From an uncultured Clostridia bacterium (GTDB taxonomy: Bacteria; Bacillota; Clostridia; Christensenellales; CAG-917): a stretch of DNA of 10,044 bases. The stretch lies in NCBI GenBank assembly GCA_937881285.1, contig CALGEU010000066.1, positions 1-10,044 of the forward strand, given 5' to 3'. A model generated the notes under the pieces. It was not told the DNA's origin. It was given only the letters and a program-made list of their open reading frames with translations, and did no database searches. The position numbers and the translations under genes are program-made. Shown here piece after piece: positions 7,129 through 10,044 of the stretch. Within the stretch, counting starts at the first letter, position 1; each line of letters begins with the position of its first letter.

Positions 7129-7133
7129 TCGTA

Positions 7134-8351
7134 ATGATCTACGACGTGCAAAAAGCCAGTGTTACGAAGAGATTCGCAGCGTTTCTTCTTGACATCATTC
7201 TCATTGCTTGTTTGGCAGTGGGATTTATGGCTCTTATTGCCGTTATTTGCGATTACGACGGACACTACGACAAATACAAGAATTCGGTTGAAACCGTTCA
7301 GGACGCTGTTATCGAAAAATATAAAACGGTTTTCGGAATTGATTTGGCAATCTCCGAAGACGATTATAACAATCTTACCGAAGAAGAACAAAACCAATTT
7401 AAAGAGCATTCTCTTTCTGCAAGCGAAGATATAAATGCGCTTTTGCTCGGAAATGAAAAATACAACGATGTATTTGCTGAAATAAAAGACATTGTAATTA
7501 AAAATTTTGAAATCGAAAACGATCTTGCATACGATATTTCAGAAGAAGATTATAACGCATTAGACGAAGAAACTAGAAATAAATACGATAGCATAAATGG
7601 CAGAATCGATTCAATCGGCAATGCATACAAAGTCTACACCAAAGAATCTCCTTTGGTTTTGTCTTTCACCCTTATGATAACAACAATCGGAATTTTCCTT
7701 TCCGTGTTCGTATTGGAATTCATTTTCCCGCTATTTTTCAAAAATGGTCAAACTATAGGCAAGAAGGTCTTCAGCATAGCCGTAATGCATACAAACGGCG
7801 TGCGTGTGAGACCTTTTTCTATGTTCGTTCGCTCGATATTGGGTATGTACGTTTTTGAAATTATGGTGCCGGTGCTTGTGGGAATAATGATGTTCTTCAA
7901 CATTCTCAACATTATCATCGGTATATGCATTCTCGTGGCGATAGTCATTTTGCAGATTGCCGTGTACATTGCGACGAGAAACACTTCCAAATCGTTTTTG
8001 CACGACCTTATGGCAAGAACGGTCGTTGTCGATTTGTCAAGCCAGATGATATTTGACAGCGAAGAAGAGCGTATGGAGTTTGTCAAAGCAGAGCAGAGAG
8101 AACTCGCAGAACGCGACGCATACAGGGAAGGAAAGAAGTTCGATTTCTACAACAGTTCGCTCAACGAACGCCACGGCAGAAAGATAGTTGACGAAAACGG
8201 CAAAGAAATAGTTTACGACGACGAAAAGAAGTCGAATGAAGAGACAGAAACAAACGAAGGCGTAGACACTGCTGCAAACGATACGGTCGCTGCTTCGGAA
8301 GAAAATACATCGACACCTGATAAAAAACGCGGAAAAAACAAGAAAAAGTAA
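7134..8351 (+). CDS. RDD-family membrane protein with large insert and charged C-terminal tail
   Basis: This is a 405-residue protein with a PF06271-like (RDD) core. The N-terminal helix follows R13 and carries D20 (KRFAAFLLD), as in the family name motif. GQTIGKKVFSIAV (about 205-217) is the typical segment after the second helix, and HDLMARTVVVD (290-300) is the typical end. Four membrane helices are predicted at about 21-39, 174-201, 234-255 and 257-280, so both ends should be on the same side, probably the cytoplasm. The first loop is enlarged to about 135 acidic residues, probably outside the cell, and contains a repeated motif (ISEDDYNNL at 73 and ISEEDYNAL at 135). The tail (about 308-405) is strongly charged and ends in Lys-rich sequence. 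RDD proteins are poorly characterised; some have been linked to ion or proton exchange. No function is assigned here. Confidence 0.85.
   Translation: MIYDVQKASVTKRFAAFLLDIILIACLAVGFMALIAVICDYDGHYDKYKNSVETVQDAVIEKYKTVFGIDLAISEDDYNNLTEEEQNQFKEHSLSASEDINALLLGNEKYNDVFAEIKDIVIKNFEIENDLAYDISEEDYNALDEETRNKYDSINGRIDSIGNAYKVYTKESPLVLSFTLMITTIGIFLSVFVLEFIFPLFFKNGQTIGKKVFSIAVMHTNGVRVRPFSMFVRSILGMYVFEIMVPVLVGIMMFFNILNIIIGICILVAIVILQIAVYIATRNTSKSFLHDLMARTVVVDLSSQMIFDSEEERMEFVKAEQRELAERDAYREGKKFDFYNSSLNERHGRKIVDENGKEIVYDDEKKSNEETETNEGVDTAANDTVAASEENTSTPDKKRGKNKKK
7350..7592 (+). repeat. Repeated 19-residue motif within the RDD-protein loop
   Basis: ISEDDYNNLTEEEQNQFKE (codons 7350-7406) and ISEEDYNALDEETRNKYDS (7536-7592) share 10 of 19 residues, with several further conservative changes (D/E, F/Y, Q/K). 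They are 62 residues apart. The copies suggest duplication of a small helical unit within the insert. The surrounding DNA (7381-7620) is about 31 % GC by hand count, lower than the rest of the gene. Confidence 0.65.
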
Positions 8352-8435
8352 GAAGGCAACGGTCTTGAACCATATGAAAGTATGCTCGGGCGTGCGTTGA
8401 TTTGGTTTAGGAAAGTATAAAGTAAATATTTATAT

Positions 8436-8441
8436 AAAGGA
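8436..8441 (+). promoter_or_regulatory. Ribosome binding site of the ABC ATPase gene
   Basis: AAAGGA lies 11 nt before the ATG at 8453, somewhat far. A second ATG at 8445 opens a three-codon frame whose TGA stop (8454-8456) overlaps the real start as ATGA. It is only 3 nt from the ribosome site and probably too close to be used. The 8453 start is supported by the conserved ABC N-terminus (MKVVLENLTKIF). Confidence 0.6.
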
Positions 8442-8452
8442 AATATGGGATT

Positions 8453-10044
8453 ATGAAAGTTGTATTAGAAAATTTGACAAAAATTTTCCAAAGTCGACAT
8501 GAGAAGGGCAAAGAAGTCGTTGCCGTCAACAATTTCACCTTCACGATACCCGACGGAAAATTGGTCGGACTTCTCGGTCCGTCCGGTTGCGGCAAGAGCA
8601 CAACGCTCTATATGATTTGCGGTTTGCAAAAACCGTCGGGCGGAAAGATTTTCTTCGGCGACGATGACGTTACCGCTCTTGCGCCTGAAAACCGCGGAGT
8701 CGGACTCGTGTTCCAGAACTACGCTCTTTATCCGCACATGACGGTCAAACAAAACATTTTGTTCCCGCTCCAAAATCTTAAGGGTGAAGACAAACTCTCA
8801 AAAGAAGACATGCTCAAGAGAGCATACGATGCGGCGAAACTCGTTCAGATCGACGAACTCATGGATCGTAAACCGAGCGAACTTTCGGGCGGTCAACAAC
8901 AACGTGTCGCAATCGCTCGCGCGCTTGTTAAAATGCCCCGTGTTCTTCTTCTCGACGAACCGCTTTCAAACCTTGACGCACGTTTGAGACTTCAAACTCG
9001 TGAAGAAATCAGACGTATACAAAGAGAAACCAACATCACCACCGTTTTCGTCACGCACGATCAGGAAGAAGCGATGAGCATTTCCGATATGATCGTCGTC
9101 ATGAAACTCGGCGTCGTGCAACAAATCGGCAAGCCGCAAGACGTTTATGACAGCCCTGCAAACTTGTTCGTTGCAAAATTCCTTGGTACACCGCCTATCA
9201 ACGTTTTCGAAGGCGAAGTGAAAGACGGAAAAGTATACATAGGAGATGACGCGGTTCTCGACGTTCCGGGAATCGAAGACGAAGACGTTTACGTCGGTAT
9301 TCGTCCCGAAGGCTTTATTCTCAACGAAAACGGCGCACTCGGTTGCAAGCTCAAGAGCGTTGAAGTTATGGGACGCGACGTCAGCATCGTTTCGGAAAAC
9401 GAGCATGCTCTCAGCCCGATTATCCGCTCGATTATCGACGCAACGACAGTCGTTGACAAAGACAAAGAAGAAGTCCGCTTTGACATCAAACCGAACAAAA
9501 TCTTTATCTTCTCGAGAAAGAGAATCGATTGGACTATGGCAAACGAACCGGCAACGGTTTATGATTGGAGCAAGATTCGTCAGACTCTCAGCGTAGAAAG
9601 CGAAGGAAAGACGATTGACTTCGGTACGCTCAAGACACCGGAAATCGCACAAAAAGAAGCGACGACGGCAGAGAAGAAAGCAAAACAACCCAAATTCTGG
9701 AAAAACTTCGTCAAATCTCTCCAAAACAAGTTTGACAAACTAATCAAACTTTGCACACCAAAAGCGAAACCCGTCGAACTTGCATTCGATACTCCGTATC
9801 TTTGCGTGACAGGTTATGACGAAAAGAACGCTCCAATTTATTTTGCAGGCGTTGAAAACGGCAAACTCGTTACGACTTCAGATATAAACGAAGCACTCAA
9901 CGTGTTTGCAGAACAATCCGAAAACGGAATCGTCGCGTACGTGATGATCGGAGATGAAAAATTCTATCCGTCATTCATCGTTAAGAATGCGGCAAAAGAC
10001 GAACAAAGAATTTTCCTTAGCGAAGAAGAAAAGGAAAAATGCTT
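8453..10044 (+). CDS. CUT1-type sugar ABC transporter ATP-binding protein with C-terminal extension (3' end beyond window)
   Basis: This is the cytoplasmic ATPase that powers carbohydrate import through a two-permease ABC transporter, of the MsmX/UgpC/MalK class. The nucleotide-binding domain is complete: Walker A GPSGCGKST (42-50), Q-loop Q88, signature LSGGQQQR (144-151), Walker B VLLLDEP (164-170), D-loop SNLDA (172-176) and switch H202. The phrase FLGTPPINVFEG (243-254) and the VGIRPEGF motif (281-288) mark the regulatory OB/TOBE domain, which should end near residue 355. Family members are usually 360-380 residues, but 530 codons are open here with no stop. Residues from about 357 form an added region: a linker, a Lys-rich amphipathic stretch (about 408-433) and a possible small alpha/beta domain (about 446-522). 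MsmX-like ATPases often serve several transporters, and no permease is in view, so the substrate is unknown. Confidence 0.93.
   Translation, partial: MKVVLENLTKIFQSRHEKGKEVVAVNNFTFTIPDGKLVGLLGPSGCGKSTTLYMICGLQKPSGGKIFFGDDDVTALAPENRGVGLVFQNYALYPHMTVKQNILFPLQNLKGEDKLSKEDMLKRAYDAAKLVQIDELMDRKPSELSGGQQQRVAIARALVKMPRVLLLDEPLSNLDARLRLQTREEIRRIQRETNITTVFVTHDQEEAMSISDMIVVMKLGVVQQIGKPQDVYDSPANLFVAKFLGTPPINVFEGEVKDGKVYIGDDAVLDVPGIEDEDVYVGIRPEGFILNENGALGCKLKSVEVMGRDVSIVSENEHALSPIIRSIIDATTVVDKDKEEVRFDIKPNKIFIFSRKRIDWTMANEPATVYDWSKIRQTLSVESEGKTIDFGTLKTPEIAQKEATTAEKKAKQPKFWKNFVKSLQNKFDKLIKLCTPKAKPVELAFDTPYLCVTGYDEKNAPIYFAGVENGKLVTTSDINEALNVFAEQSENGIVAYVMIGDEKFYPSFIVKNAAKDEQRIFLSEEEKEKC

Larger units (their letters stand above)
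6795..7133. other. Intergenic region between the DivIVA-domain and RDD genes
   Basis: About 340 bp without a supported gene. It contains the strong terminator at 6889-6931, then AT-rich sequence with two possible -10 boxes, CATAAT (7024-7029) and TATAAT (7062-7067). Neither has a convincing -35 box. Two short palindromes lie near the second box. No small protein or RNA gene could be supported. Confidence 0.6.

Noticed and set aside
8374..8400. Eight-codon frame starting ATGAAAGTA upstream of the ABC ATPase
   Set aside because: No ribosome site and too short to judge. The similarity of its first codons to the ATPase start is probably chance.
8966..9724. Minus-strand open frame of 252 codons opposite the ABC ATPase
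   Set aside because: Covers the antisense of the D-loop, switch and TOBE regions. The sense strand is clearly coding and the antisense product resembles nothing.

Overview
The window looks like a chromosomal stretch of an uncultured, low-to-mid GC member of the Bacillota, most likely gut Clostridia. The support is a class II (Firmicutes-type) GalT, a clostridial-style galactokinase signature, a DivIVA-domain protein, AGGAG-type ribosome binding sites and local GC of about 40-50 %. The taxon is inference. I see no mobile element, CRISPR array, tRNA or rRNA. This is mainly a housekeeping and carbohydrate-metabolism region, and I found no clear new multigene system. The oddities are extra domains on otherwise ordinary proteins.

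Layout. Positions 1-1529 on the minus strand hold galT, cut by the window start only a few residues before its expected end. A 174-bp divergent control region (1530-1703) carries two nearly mirror-image promoters and several TTGCA-type repeats. It drives galT leftward and galK (1704-2951) rightward. galK is followed after 11 bp by lgt (2963-4135), then after 62 bp by a nicotinate phosphoribosyltransferase gene (4198-5655). These three genes probably form one transcription unit, ending at a hairpin terminator at about 5765-5795. A 446-bp gap (5656-6101) holds that terminator, an AT-rich inverted repeat and a -10 element for the next gene. That gene is a DivIVA-domain coiled-coil protein (6102-6794), followed by a strong terminator (6889-6931). 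After a further intergenic stretch come a four-helix RDD-family membrane protein (7134-8351) and the ATPase of a CUT1-type sugar ABC transporter (8453 to beyond 10044). The ATPase runs off the window with an unusual C-terminal extension.

How the genes fit together. GalK phosphorylates galactose, and GalT exchanges galactose-1-phosphate with UDP-glucose: two central Leloir steps under one divergent control region. The MsmX/UgpC-like ATPase could power uptake of sugars, but no permease or binding protein is in view. Lgt (lipoprotein maturation) would be needed to anchor lipoprotein solute-binding proteins. The NAD-salvage gene appears to ride in the operon without an obvious functional link.

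Points worth a second look are: (i) the roughly 175-residue-plus C-terminal extension of the ABC ATPase; (ii) the AT-rich, acidic insert with a repeated motif between the first two helices of the RDD protein; (iii) the roughly 100-residue C-terminal tail and active-site-loop substitution in Lgt; (iv) the symmetric galT/galK control region.
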